Below, piece after piece: positions 42,434 to 50,974 of a stretch of DNA of 64,000 bases. Source of the DNA: Brevibacillus_H ginsengisoli (GTDB lineage: Bacteria > Bacillota > Bacilli > Brevibacillales > Brevibacillaceae); the NCBI RefSeq assembly GCF_050113715.1, contig NZ_JBNJQR010000003.1:62001-126000 (forward strand), given 5' to 3'. The notes beneath the pieces were generated by a model. The model saw only the letters and a list, made by a program, of their open reading frames with translations. It searched no databases and was not told the DNA's origin. The position numbers and the translations under genes were made by a program. Positions within the stretch are counted from its first letter, which is position 1. The number at the start of each line of letters is the position of its first letter.

Positions 42434-43865
42434 AGCAGATCATTCCTCCAGGATTCAATCACTTTGTCGAAAGTATACGCCTTTCAATGATAAAGATATT
42501 GACAAACTCATCGAAGTATCCAAATCTCTTCAACATATCATCGAATATTATGAGTGTGATGTGTTTATCGATGTGCCGTCCAAGCACTCCAACGAGGCGA
42601 TTGTCGTGTATCATGGCGATCCCGGCGGTGGAAAATCTGTCTACCAGCGTTCCGTTGTGGGGGAAAAGGCATTACGAGAAAATGAGCCTGGTGTTATTCG
42701 AACCTTGGAAACAGGGATTAGCTCAAAAGGATTAAAAGCGAAAACACAGGAGAACAGGCTGGTCACCCAAACTGTTTTTCCGATCAAGAACGATGAGAAA
42801 GTGATCGGTGTCTTGATTCTTGAAAAAGACGTAAGTGAGGATATCAAGCAAAACTTTGAAATTCAAAAGAACAATTATAAATATGAAGCTCTTACGTCTA
42901 CACTAAGCGATATGATTAGAACAAATGAATTTATCAACAATCATCTAGACGATGGAATACTCATCTTTGATAAAAATGGATATCTGCAATTAAAGAACAA
43001 CAAGGCTGATATTTACTACAAATCTTTAGGCTACATGCAGGATATTCAGGGCTTGCATTACGATAACTTGTCATTGGACAGGACAACCTTTGCGAAAGTG
43101 ATGGAGCAAAGTAATGGGGAGCAGCCCAAACAGCAAGATCGCGTTGAAGTGTCGGTTGGCAAGTATTTCTTTTCGATCAAAAAAATCCACATGAGCGAGA
43201 AGGACTTGTGTCTGGCTGTCGTTTGCCGTGATATTACAGAGATCAAGAACAAAGAGGCGGAGATCATCTCCAAGTCTGTGGCGATCCGGGAGATCCACCA
43301 TCGTGTGAAAAATAACCTGCAAACAGTTGCTTCACTCTTGCGTATTCAGGGGCGTCGATGCTCCAGTGATGAAGCCAGGAAGTATCTGAATGAAAGTGTT
43401 AGCCGGATTCTGTCGATTGCCGCGACACATGAATTGCTCTCTAAGCAGTTTAATGATGAAATCAACATTGTGGAAGTCATCCAGAGCATTGTCTCGAATA
43501 TCAAACGCTGCTATATCTATGAGAAGTCGATTGATATAGAGGTAATCGCGGAAGCGGAAGTGTCCGTAGATAGTGACCGGACCGTTGCGATTGCTCTAAT
43601 CATCAATGAGCTGTTGCAAAACTGCTTTGATCATGCCTTTAGTGATACGGATAAGGGAATGGTTACGATCTTTATCAAGGAAGAAGACGATGACATATCC
43701 ATTGCCGTCATCGACAACGGAAAAGGCTACAAGGCCGAAGATAATCAGCAGACAAGCCTTGGACTTAGCATTGTATCAAGCTATGTGAAGGAAAAGTTGA
43801 AAGGCAACATCCTGTATGAATCGGATGGCGACGGAACAAAAGTGGTCTTTGACTTCGAAAAATAA
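42426..43865 (+). CDS. eutW: Sensor histidine kinase EutW
   Basis: A 479-residue cytosolic kinase without membrane segments, fitting a soluble sensor of ethanolamine. A GAF/pocR-like N-terminal region and a central PAS-like part (about 160-270) precede the HisKA_2 box IREIHHRVKNNLQTVASLL (His near 291). The ATPase lobe follows with INELLQNCFDHAF and DNGKGYKAED. ATG 42426 overlaps the eutV stop, so both partners are co-translated. It should phosphorylate EutV on Asp54. Confidence 0.93.
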   Translation: MNRADHSSRIQSLCRKYTPFNDKDIDKLIEVSKSLQHIIEYYECDVFIDVPSKHSNEAIVVYHGDPGGGKSVYQRSVVGEKALRENEPGVIRTLETGISSKGLKAKTQENRLVTQTVFPIKNDEKVIGVLILEKDVSEDIKQNFEIQKNNYKYEALTSTLSDMIRTNEFINNHLDDGILIFDKNGYLQLKNNKADIYYKSLGYMQDIQGLHYDNLSLDRTTFAKVMEQSNGEQPKQQDRVEVSVGKYFFSIKKIHMSEKDLCLAVVCRDITEIKNKEAEIISKSVAIREIHHRVKNNLQTVASLLRIQGRRCSSDEARKYLNESVSRILSIAATHELLSKQFNDEINIVEVIQSIVSNIKRCYIYEKSIDIEVIAEAEVSVDSDRTVAIALIINELLQNCFDHAFSDTDKGMVTIFIKEEDDDISIAVIDNGKGYKAEDNQQTSLGLSIVSSYVKEKLKGNILYESDGDGTKVVFDFEK

Positions 43866-43873
43866 GGTTTAAC

Positions 43874-43972
43874 GCGGCGACTACAATGAGGTAGCGTCGA
43901 ACAAATAAGCAAAGAAGCTTAAGGTTATAAATCCCTATTTTGGTGGATTTATTATAACTTTAAGCTTTTTTG
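43874..43972 (+). promoter_or_regulatory. ANTAR-type two-hairpin antiterminator before eutA
   Basis: P1 is CTAC-AATGAG-GTAG (43881-43894), extended by GCGA/CGTC-like pairing. P2 is TAAGC-AAAGAA-GCTTA (43906-43921). Both loops follow AxxGxx. The P2 3' arm GCTTA is the start of a long terminator stem (43915-43967, AAGCTTAAGGTTATAA with TTATAACTTTAAGCTT) that ends in T6. I found no promoter of its own, so it probably gates readthrough from eutW. Confidence 0.9.
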
Positions 43973-43995
43973 TTTCTTAGAAGCTTTGGAGGGAG

Positions 43996-45438
43996 GTGAG
44001 GAACATAAGAGAAACGTTGCTCAGCGTCGGTATCGATATTGGTACCTCGACGACACAACTGGTTTTGTCAAAGCTCTATATCGAGAATATGGCCTCTAGT
44101 TTTACCGTCCCACGTCTAGTGATTTCGGATAAAGAGGTGGTGTATGAAAGCGAAATTATTTTCACACCGGTTCTCGATGACAACCGAATCGACACAGCGG
44201 CTATCCGAGCGTTTGTCGAGCGGGAATACAAAAAGGGAGGGGTTGACAAACAGGATATTCAGACAGGCGCTGTGATTATCACGGGGGAAACCGCCCGAAA
44301 GGAAAATGCCAATGACGTATTGCTGAATCTCAGTGGATACGCGGGAGATTTCGTCGTGGCCACAGCTGGTCCCGATCTGGAGAGCATCATCGCCGCTAAA
44401 GGGGCAGGTGCTCACGCCTACGCAAAAGAGCATGCCACTTCTGTCGTCAATCTGGACATTGGTGGTGGCACAACCAATCTGGCAGTATTTTGCAATGATG
44501 AACTTATTGATACAGGCTGTTTGGATATTGGCGGAAGGTTGATCAAGGTTGACAAGGCGACTGGAAAGATTACATATATTGCCGACAAGATCAAACGATT
44601 GATCGAACGAAAAGGGCTTTCCATTCAGCTCGGTCAAACCGCTACACCCGAGTTGCTCATGCCAGTCATTGACGAGATGGTCAAGCTGTTAGAAGAAAGC
44701 GTAGGGCTGCGAGCGCAAAGCGATTTTTACGAAACCATCTTGACGAACAAAGGATTGAAGCTTGAACGGCCAATCACTTGCGTCTCTTTTTCCGGAGGCG
44801 TTGCCGATTACATTTACGCCGGGGAAACAGACGATGTTTTCCGATTTGGAGACATCGGAGTCCTGCTGGGACGCTCAATCCAAAAGTCGGCAATGACGAG
44901 GGACTTGAAGCTGATCACTGCGGCGGAGACAATCCGCGCAACGGTGGTTGGGGCAGGCTCTCATACGACGGAAATCAGCGGTAGCACGATCACGTATACC
45001 AATGAAATTTTCCCGTTAAAAAACATTCCGATTCTGAAACTTGCCAAGCAGGATGAAGAGCTGGACTCTGCGTCGCTTGGACGAGTGATTGCCGAGAAGC
45101 TTGAATGGTTCCGAGTGGATGGAGAACTACCCAATGTAGTCGTCGCCTTTACCGGTCTGAAAAATCCGAAGTTCACAGATGTCGAGCGCTACGCCGATGG
45201 ATTGCTGATGGGAATGAAGGCGCTGATTGAAAAAGCGAGTCCGTTAGTTGTGGTTGTCGAGAACGATATGGCGAAAGTGTTGGGGCAAACCATGTATGCG
45301 CGTCTGCAATACAAGAAAGATGTAGTGTGCATCGATAGCATCTCTGTTGACAATGGCGACTATATCGACATCGGGAAACCCGTGGCTAACGGAACAGTGT
45401 TGCCTGTAGTGATCAAAACATTAATTTTTAACCAATGA
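43996..45438 (+). CDS. eutA: EutA, reactivase of ethanolamine ammonia-lyase
   Basis: About 478-480 residues, an ASKHA-fold ATPase that frees damaged cobalamin from EutBC. The phosphate loop is LSVGIDIGTSTTQLV, later VNLDIGGGTTNLAVF. The start is unusual. GTG 43996 has its ribosome site only 2-3 bases away, while the excellent GGAGGTGA (43992-43999) points to an ATA codon at 44005 (giving RETLLSVGID after the initiator). I list the longer GTG form, but homologue length favours the ATA. It heads the main eut operon downstream of an ANTAR terminator. Confidence 0.9.
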   Translation: MRNIRETLLSVGIDIGTSTTQLVLSKLYIENMASSFTVPRLVISDKEVVYESEIIFTPVLDDNRIDTAAIRAFVEREYKKGGVDKQDIQTGAVIITGETARKENANDVLLNLSGYAGDFVVATAGPDLESIIAAKGAGAHAYAKEHATSVVNLDIGGGTTNLAVFCNDELIDTGCLDIGGRLIKVDKATGKITYIADKIKRLIERKGLSIQLGQTATPELLMPVIDEMVKLLEESVGLRAQSDFYETILTNKGLKLERPITCVSFSGGVADYIYAGETDDVFRFGDIGVLLGRSIQKSAMTRDLKLITAAETIRATVVGAGSHTTEISGSTITYTNEIFPLKNIPILKLAKQDEELDSASLGRVIAEKLEWFRVDGELPNVVVAFTGLKNPKFTDVERYADGLLMGMKALIEKASPLVVVVENDMAKVLGQTMYARLQYKKDVVCIDSISVDNGDYIDIGKPVANGTVLPVVIKTLIFNQ

Positions 45439-45461
45439 ACCGATCAGAGAGGAGGATTTCA

Positions 45462-46826
45462 ATGATTTTAAAAACTAAATTATTTGGACGTACCTATCAA
45501 TTTGCGTCCATCATTGATGTCCTGGCAAAAGCTAATGAAGAGAAATCCGGTGACCGATTGGCGGGGGTAGCCGCTACTTCAGCTGAAGAGCGTGTTGCAG
45601 CCAAGGTGGTTCTGTCCAACTTAACACTGTCTGACCTGCGCAATAATCCTGTTGTTCCTTATGAAACGGATGAGGTAACACGCATCATTCAAGATGACGT
45701 GAATGAAAGAATCTACGACTCTATCAAAAACTGGTCAGTAGAAGAACTGCGCGAGTGGATTTTGAATGAAAACACTACTGGTGAAGATATCAAGCGTATC
45801 TCCCGTGGTCTTACTTCCGAAATGGTAGCTGCCGTTGCCAAAATCATGTCCAACCTGGATTTGATCTACGGTGCAAAAAAAATCCGTATTACCGCTAAAT
45901 GTAACACTACGATCGGGTTGGAAGGAACCCTGGCATGTCGTTTGCAGCCAAACCACCCTACTGATGATCCAGACGGTATTCTGGCATCGTTGATGGAAGG
46001 TTTAACCTATGGTGTAGGTGATGCGGTATTGGGTCTTAACCCGGTAGACGACACAGCTGAGAGTGTTACACGTGTATTGAAAAAATTTGAAGAAATGAAA
46101 AATAAATGGGCCATTCCAACGCAAACCTGTGTATTGGCTCACGTAACAACCCAAATGGAAGCGATCCGCAAAGGTGCTCCATCTGACCTGATTTTCCAAT
46201 CGATTGCGGGTTCCGAAAAAGGAAATGAAGCATTTGGCTTCAACGCAGCGACGATCGAAGAAGCAAGACAACTTGCCTTGCATCAAGGTACATCAACCGG
46301 ACCTAACGTTATGTATTTTGAAACTGGACAAGGTTCCGAATTGTCCTCCGACGCTCACTTCGGCGTTGACCAAGTAACCATGGAAGCTCGCTGCTACGGC
46401 TTTGCGAAACGTTTCCAACCATTCTTGGTAAACACAGTTGTAGGCTTCATCGGACCAGAATTCTTGTATGACTCCAAGCAAGTTATGCGCGCTGGTCTCG
46501 AAGACCACTTCATGGGTAAATTGTCAGGCATTCCGATGGGTGTTGACGCTTGCTATACCAACCATATGAAAGCTGACCAAAACGACATCGAGAATCTTGC
46601 TGTTCTGTTGTCCGCTGCTGGTTGTAACTACTTCATGGGTATCCCGCACGGCGATGACGTTATGCTCAACTACCAATGCACAGGCTATCATGATACCGCT
46701 ACCCTGCGCGATTTGATGGGATTGCGTCCAATCCGCGAATTTGAACAGTGGATGGAAAAAATGGGCTTCATCGAAAACGGCAAGCTGACCAAAAGAGCCG
46801 GCGACGCTTCCGTATTCTTACGCTAG
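45462..46826 (+). CDS. eutB: Ethanolamine ammonia-lyase large subunit EutB
   Basis: 454 residues, matching the usual 453-455 of EutB. It is the TIM-barrel catalytic subunit that, with EutC and adenosylcobalamin, splits ethanolamine into acetaldehyde and ammonia. MILKTKLFGRTYQFASIIDVLAKANEEKSGD-like N terminus (key start MILKTKLFG) and CNTTIGLEGTLACRLQPNHPTDDPDG-like core (substrate loop near residue 155) are highly conserved. ATG 45462 has AGAGGAGG upstream. Codon use shifts toward highly expressed codons. Confidence 0.97.
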   Translation: MILKTKLFGRTYQFASIIDVLAKANEEKSGDRLAGVAATSAEERVAAKVVLSNLTLSDLRNNPVVPYETDEVTRIIQDDVNERIYDSIKNWSVEELREWILNENTTGEDIKRISRGLTSEMVAAVAKIMSNLDLIYGAKKIRITAKCNTTIGLEGTLACRLQPNHPTDDPDGILASLMEGLTYGVGDAVLGLNPVDDTAESVTRVLKKFEEMKNKWAIPTQTCVLAHVTTQMEAIRKGAPSDLIFQSIAGSEKGNEAFGFNAATIEEARQLALHQGTSTGPNVMYFETGQGSELSSDAHFGVDQVTMEARCYGFAKRFQPFLVNTVVGFIGPEFLYDSKQVMRAGLEDHFMGKLSGIPMGVDACYTNHMKADQNDIENLAVLLSAAGCNYFMGIPHGDDVMLNYQCTGYHDTATLRDLMGLRPIREFEQWMEKMGFIENGKLTKRAGDASVFLR

Positions 46827-46844
46827 GGAAAGGGGGAAGAACTT

Positions 46845-47732
46845 GTGGTAAATGAAAATGATCTTAAACAAATGATTGAAAACATTCTGGTCCAGATGGT
46901 AGCCAAACCACAGGATGCAGAAAAAGTGCAAGAGAAGGTAGCAGCAGCAATGACCCAAATCGACAGCGAGGGTATCCTTGAAGATATTACCGAAATCGAC
47001 CTCAGAAAACAAATGTTGGTACCAGAACCAGAAAACCGTGAAGGGTTAATGGAAATGAAGCTGAAAACCCCAGCACGTGTCGGTATCTGGCGTGCAGGCC
47101 CACGTTACAAAACTACCACAATGCTTCGTTTCCGGGCAGACCATGCGGCAGCCCAGGATGCCGTCTTCTCCGACGTGGATGAAGCGTTTGTTGACAAAAA
47201 TGGACTTGTGAAAGTGGAAACCGCCTGTAAGGACAAAGACGAGTATCTGACTCGTCCAGACCTTGGTCGCCAGTTCTCCGATGACATGATTCGAATCATG
47301 AAAGAGAAATGCGCGAAAGCACCAAAAGTGCAACTTGTCGTAGGGGACGGATTAAGCTCCGCGGCGATCGAAGCCAACATCGAAGATATGATCCCTGCGA
47401 TCAAGCAAGGCTTGAAAATGTATGGTATCGAGCTGGGTGCTACCCTGTTCGTTAAACATTGTCGCGTTCCTGCCATGGATGTGATTGGTGAAGTAACCGA
47501 TGCTGATGTCGTTTGTCTGCTCGTCGGAGAACGTCCTGGACTTGTTACTGCCGAATCCATGAGTGCCTACATCGCCTACAAACCAAAAGTGGGTATGCCG
47601 GAGGCGAAACGTACGGTTATCTCCAATATTCACAAAGGTGGTACTCAAGCGGTTGAAGCTGGAGCTCATGCGGCAGAATTGATCAAAACCATGCTCGATA
47701 AAAAAGCGTCGGGTATTGACTTAAAACAGTAG
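46845..47732 (+). CDS. eutC: Ethanolamine ammonia-lyase small subunit EutC
   Basis: A 295-residue subunit that completes the cobalamin-binding site of the lyase. TPARVGIWRAGPRYKTTTMLRFRADHAAA-like core (key R-x-G-x-R and RADHA) and VVGDGLSSAAIEAN are diagnostic. The first 20 residues (NDLKQMIENILVQM) form an amphipathic helix like known encapsulation peptides, separated from the core by a linker. The GTG start follows AGGGGGAAG. It lies 18 bases after eutB. Confidence 0.96.
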   Translation: MVNENDLKQMIENILVQMVAKPQDAEKVQEKVAAAMTQIDSEGILEDITEIDLRKQMLVPEPENREGLMEMKLKTPARVGIWRAGPRYKTTTMLRFRADHAAAQDAVFSDVDEAFVDKNGLVKVETACKDKDEYLTRPDLGRQFSDDMIRIMKEKCAKAPKVQLVVGDGLSSAAIEANIEDMIPAIKQGLKMYGIELGATLFVKHCRVPAMDVIGEVTDADVVCLLVGERPGLVTAESMSAYIAYKPKVGMPEAKRTVISNIHKGGTQAVEAGAHAAELIKTMLDKKASGIDLKQ

Positions 47733-47748
47733 GAATGGAGGAATCACA

Positions 47749-48402
47749 ATGAAAAATGAACCGATTCGCGGTACGGTTTTGTCGGTCAAGATTATTTCGA
47801 ACGTAAGCCCTGACTTGGCAGAAAAGCTGGAATTGAAACCGCATCACAAGAGTTTGGGAATCATCACCGCTGACAGTGACGATATCACCTATACTGCTCT
47901 GGATGAGGCAACCAAAGCAGCTGACGTAGAGGTTGTTTATGCGAAATCGTTTTATGCGGGAGCAGGCAACGCATCTACCAAGCTGGCTGGTGAAGTAATC
48001 GGAATTTTGGCCGGACCTAGCCCGGCAGAGGTGAAAAGTGGCGTAAGCATCGCGATTGATCATATCGAGAATGGTGCTCACTTTGTTAGTGCGAACGATG
48101 ACAACTCCATTCCATACTTTGCTCACTGTATTTCCCGTACAGGTACCTATCTGTCCAGTGTTGCCGGTGTTGAAGAAGGCGAAGCGATTGCTTATTTGAT
48201 CGCTCCTCCGGCGGAAGCAATGTACGCATTGGATGCGGCTTTGAAAGCGGCAAGTGTCAAACTGGTTGCCTTCTATGGACCACCTTCCGAAACAAACTTT
48301 GGCGGCGGCTTGTTAACCGGTTCTCAATCTGCTTGTAAAGCGGCCTGTGACGCATTTGCTGCTGCGGTGGTTTATGTTGCAGAGAACCCAACCAGTTATT
48401 AA
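47749..48402 (+). CDS. eutL: Microcompartment shell protein EutL (tandem BMC)
   Basis: A 217-residue trimeric shell protein with two permuted BMC domains and a gated central pore. SAKIISNVSPDLAEKL-like start (here SVKIISNVSPDLAEKL), YAKSFYAGAGNASTKLAGE and FYGPPSETNFGGGLLTG match EutL. TGGAGG precedes the ATG. It follows eutC by 16 bases. Confidence 0.96.
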   Translation: MKNEPIRGTVLSVKIISNVSPDLAEKLELKPHHKSLGIITADSDDITYTALDEATKAADVEVVYAKSFYAGAGNASTKLAGEVIGILAGPSPAEVKSGVSIAIDHIENGAHFVSANDDNSIPYFAHCISRTGTYLSSVAGVEEGEAIAYLIAPPAEAMYALDAALKAASVKLVAFYGPPSETNFGGGLLTGSQSACKAACDAFAAAVVYVAENPTSY

Positions 48403-48417
48403 TACTGAGGCAGGATT

Positions 48418-49077
48418 ATGAGTTTGAAAGCGTTGGGCCTCATTGAAGTACGGGGATATTTGGGTGCGATTGAAGCTGCCGATAGCGCCTTAAAAGCTGC
48501 CAATGTGACTTGCATCGGTGTTGAAAAAGTAAAAGGCGGTCTGGTTACCGTCAAATTGCTCGGAGACGTTGGAGCGATCAGAGCGGCTGTCGAAGCTGGT
48601 GAGAAGGCAGCCCAAAACTTGGGCCTCCTGATTAGCAGCCACGTGATTGCTCGAATGCACGAAGAAACGGCTAATCTGATTCTTCCGCAAGAGGAACCGG
48701 CTGCAGTTGACGATCCAACACCAATAGCTATTCAGTTGGAAGATCATTGTGAAGACAACCAAGATTCCAATGACGATCCATTGTTGACTGATTCCGAAGA
48801 ATATGCGGAAGAAACAGGTTCGGAAGCTGATCAGAGCAACGAAAGCCTTCCTCAGACAGAAGCGGTACAGTCTGACAAATCGGGAGCGATCCCTACACCC
48901 GCCCATATCATTCGCGGCAGGTCGCTGCAAGATATGAAGGTCGTTGAGCTTCGACGTCTGGCGCGGAGGCTCAAGATCAAGACGATGACCTTCAATGAAA
49001 TCAAATTTGCCAAAAAAGATAAACTGATTGCAGAAATCGGAAAACATATGAGAGGGGAGGAGAGTCCGTGGAAATAG
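48418..49077 (+). CDS. EutK-like BMC protein with C-terminal Rho_N/SAP-like domain
   Basis: A 219-residue two-domain protein. Residues 4-88 are a canonical BMC hexamer domain (ALGLIEVRGYLGAIEAAD). Residues about 93-155 are an acidic, Asp/Glu/Ser-rich linker. Residues about 168-212 (SLQDMKVVELRRLARRLKIK, then KKDKLIAEIG) look like the Rho N-terminal or SAP helix-extended-loop-helix fold that binds nucleic acid or protein. Enteric EutK also joins BMC to a C-terminal nucleic-acid-binding-type domain, but of a different sequence. It overlaps eutE by 10 bases. The role is likely a minor shell component with an inward-facing adaptor. Confidence 0.82.
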   Translation: MSLKALGLIEVRGYLGAIEAADSALKAANVTCIGVEKVKGGLVTVKLLGDVGAIRAAVEAGEKAAQNLGLLISSHVIARMHEETANLILPQEEPAAVDDPTPIAIQLEDHCEDNQDSNDDPLLTDSEEYAEETGSEADQSNESLPQTEAVQSDKSGAIPTPAHIIRGRSLQDMKVVELRRLARRLKIKTMTFNEIKFAKKDKLIAEIGKHMRGEESPWK

Positions 49078-50531
49078 TAGACAAGGACTTAGCTTCCATC
49101 CAAGAAGTACGTTGTTTGATTGCGAAAGCGAAGGAAGCGCAAAAACAATTAGCCGCAATGAGCCAAGAGCAAATTGACCGGATCGTCAAAGCAATTGCTG
49201 ATGAGGGGTTTGCAGAGAGGGAAAGGCTAGCCAAAATGGCCTGTACCGAAACAGGCTTCGGACGATGGGAAGATAAGATCATCAAAAATACTTTTGCCTC
49301 CAAGTATGTGTACGAATCGATCAAAGATTTGAAAACCGTAGGCATTTTAAAAGAGGACAAAGAAAACAAACTGTTGGAAATCGCTGTACCAGTTGGGGTT
49401 ATCGCAGGGCTGATCCCTTCGACTAATCCAACTTCCACTGCGATTTACAAAGCGATGATTTCGATTAAGGCAGGGAATGCGATCATTTTCTCGCCACATC
49501 CAAATGCGCTGAACTGCATCTTGGAAACAGTTAAACGGATCAGCGAAGCAGCCAAACGCGCAGGTTGTCCAGATGGAGCAATCGCTTGCTTGACTCTTCC
49601 AACGCTTCAGGGAACCAATGAATTGATGAAGCATAAAGATGTCAACCTGATCCTTGCAACAGGCGGAACTCCAATGGTAAAAGCAGCTTATTCTTCCGGT
49701 ACACCTGCGATTGGAGTAGGACCAGGAAACGGGCCAGCCTTTATCGAACGCAGTGCCGATATTCCGTTAGCTGTTAAACGAATTCTAGATTCGAAGACCT
49801 TTGATAACGGTACGATCTGCGCATCTGAGCAATCTGTTGTCACAGAAGCCTGCATCAAGGACGCTGTCATCAGTGAGTTCAAAAAACAAGGTGCTTACTT
49901 CTTGACCAAAGAAGAAAGCGACCGTCTGGCAGCCTTCATTATGAGACCAAACGGTTCCATGAATCCACAAATTGTAGGGAAAAGCGTCGAGCAAATCGCC
50001 AAGTTGGCTAAGCTGGATGTACCTGCCGGTGCACGCGTGCTGATCGCTGAAGAAAACCGTGTGGGACATGAATTCCCTTATTCACGGGAAAAGCTGGCTC
50101 CAATTCTTGCCTTCTATACGGAAGAGAACTGGGAAGCTGCTTGCGAGCGTTGCATCGCCATCCTGAACAATGAAGGAGCAGGACATACCCTGATCATTCA
50201 CTCTCAGAATGAAGAGATTATTCGTGAGTTCGGCCTCAAAAAACCAGTCTCTCGTATTCTGGTCAATACACCGGGCGCACTTGGTGGCATCGGGGCAACT
50301 ACTGGTTTGGTTCCTGCGCTTACACTTGGCTGCGGATCCGTCGGTGGCAGCTCCACCTCAGACAATATTGGTCCAATGAACTTGTTGAACATCCGACGTC
50401 TCGTTTACGGGATGAAAGAACTGGAAGACTTGAAGGGCGACGATGCAAGCCAAAAGGCGAATGTTGACCTTTCCAGCAAAGAAGATTTGGTTCAATACAT
50501 CGTTAAACTCGTGATGCAAGAAATGAAATAA
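49068..50531 (+). CDS. eutE: CoA-acylating acetaldehyde dehydrogenase EutE
   Basis: A 487-residue aldehyde dehydrogenase that turns acetaldehyde, NAD+ and CoA into acetyl-CoA inside the microcompartment. The catalytic Cys lies in FDNGTICASEQSVV, and the cofactor region shows VGPGNGPAFIE. The C terminus, LSSKEDLVQYIVKLVMQEMK, is an amphipathic helix suited to encapsulation. The GTG start at 49068 has AGGGGAGGAG upstream and overlaps the previous gene, indicating coupling. Confidence 0.94.
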   Translation: MEIVDKDLASIQEVRCLIAKAKEAQKQLAAMSQEQIDRIVKAIADEGFAERERLAKMACTETGFGRWEDKIIKNTFASKYVYESIKDLKTVGILKEDKENKLLEIAVPVGVIAGLIPSTNPTSTAIYKAMISIKAGNAIIFSPHPNALNCILETVKRISEAAKRAGCPDGAIACLTLPTLQGTNELMKHKDVNLILATGGTPMVKAAYSSGTPAIGVGPGNGPAFIERSADIPLAVKRILDSKTFDNGTICASEQSVVTEACIKDAVISEFKKQGAYFLTKEESDRLAAFIMRPNGSMNPQIVGKSVEQIAKLAKLDVPAGARVLIAEENRVGHEFPYSREKLAPILAFYTEENWEAACERCIAILNNEGAGHTLIIHSQNEEIIREFGLKKPVSRILVNTPGALGGIGATTGLVPALTLGCGSVGGSSTSDNIGPMNLLNIRRLVYGMKELEDLKGDDASQKANVDLSSKEDLVQYIVKLVMQEMK

Positions 50532-50585
50532 GCAATTTTAATCCAAACAACCTAACTAATTGAAATCCTAAGGAGGATACACATT

Positions 50586-50870
50586 ATGGCAAGCACAAAC
50601 GCTCTTGGAATGATTGAAACTAAAGGTATGGTTGCTGCAATCGAAGCAGCTGACGCAATGGTAAAAGCAGCAAATGTTCAACTGATTGGTAAGGAACATG
50701 TTGGTGGCGGTCTCGTAACCGTACTAGTACGCGGTGATGTAGGTGCTGTAAAAGCGGCTACTGATGCAGGTGCAGCAGCAGCTGAACGCGTAGGCGAACT
50801 CGTTTCCGTACACGTCATTCCTCGTCCACACATGGAAGTGGATGCAATCCTGCCAAAAGTACTCGAATAG
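50586..50870 (+). CDS. eutM: Major hexameric shell protein EutM
   Basis: A 94-residue single BMC-domain protein (ALGMIETKGMVAAIEAADAM, KEHVGGGLVTVLVRGDVGAV, VHVIPRPH). It would tile the flat faces of the shell. TAAGGAGG precedes the ATG at an ideal distance, and codon use is biased as for an abundant protein. A strong palindrome follows it and may set its level apart from eutT. Confidence 0.95.
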   Translation: MASTNALGMIETKGMVAAIEAADAMVKAANVQLIGKEHVGGGLVTVLVRGDVGAVKAATDAGAAAAERVGELVSVHVIPRPHMEVDAILPKVLE

Positions 50871-50887
50871 GAAGGCTTTTAGCGGAT

Positions 50888-50914
50888 GTACCAATGCCAA
50901 CTTGGCATTGGTAC
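50888..50914. repeat. Perfect inverted repeat between eutM and eutT
   Basis: GTACCAATGCCAA and TTGGCATTGGTAC flank a single C, giving a 27-base near-perfect palindrome with no T run. In RNA it would form a very stable hairpin that could protect the eutM 3' end or slow the ribosome/polymerase before eutT. Confidence 0.8.
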
Positions 50915-50974
50915 GTCTGTAAGCCCCAACGAGCTACCAACAGGCCATTTGCCGAGTAAGGGATGTGAAAGGCA

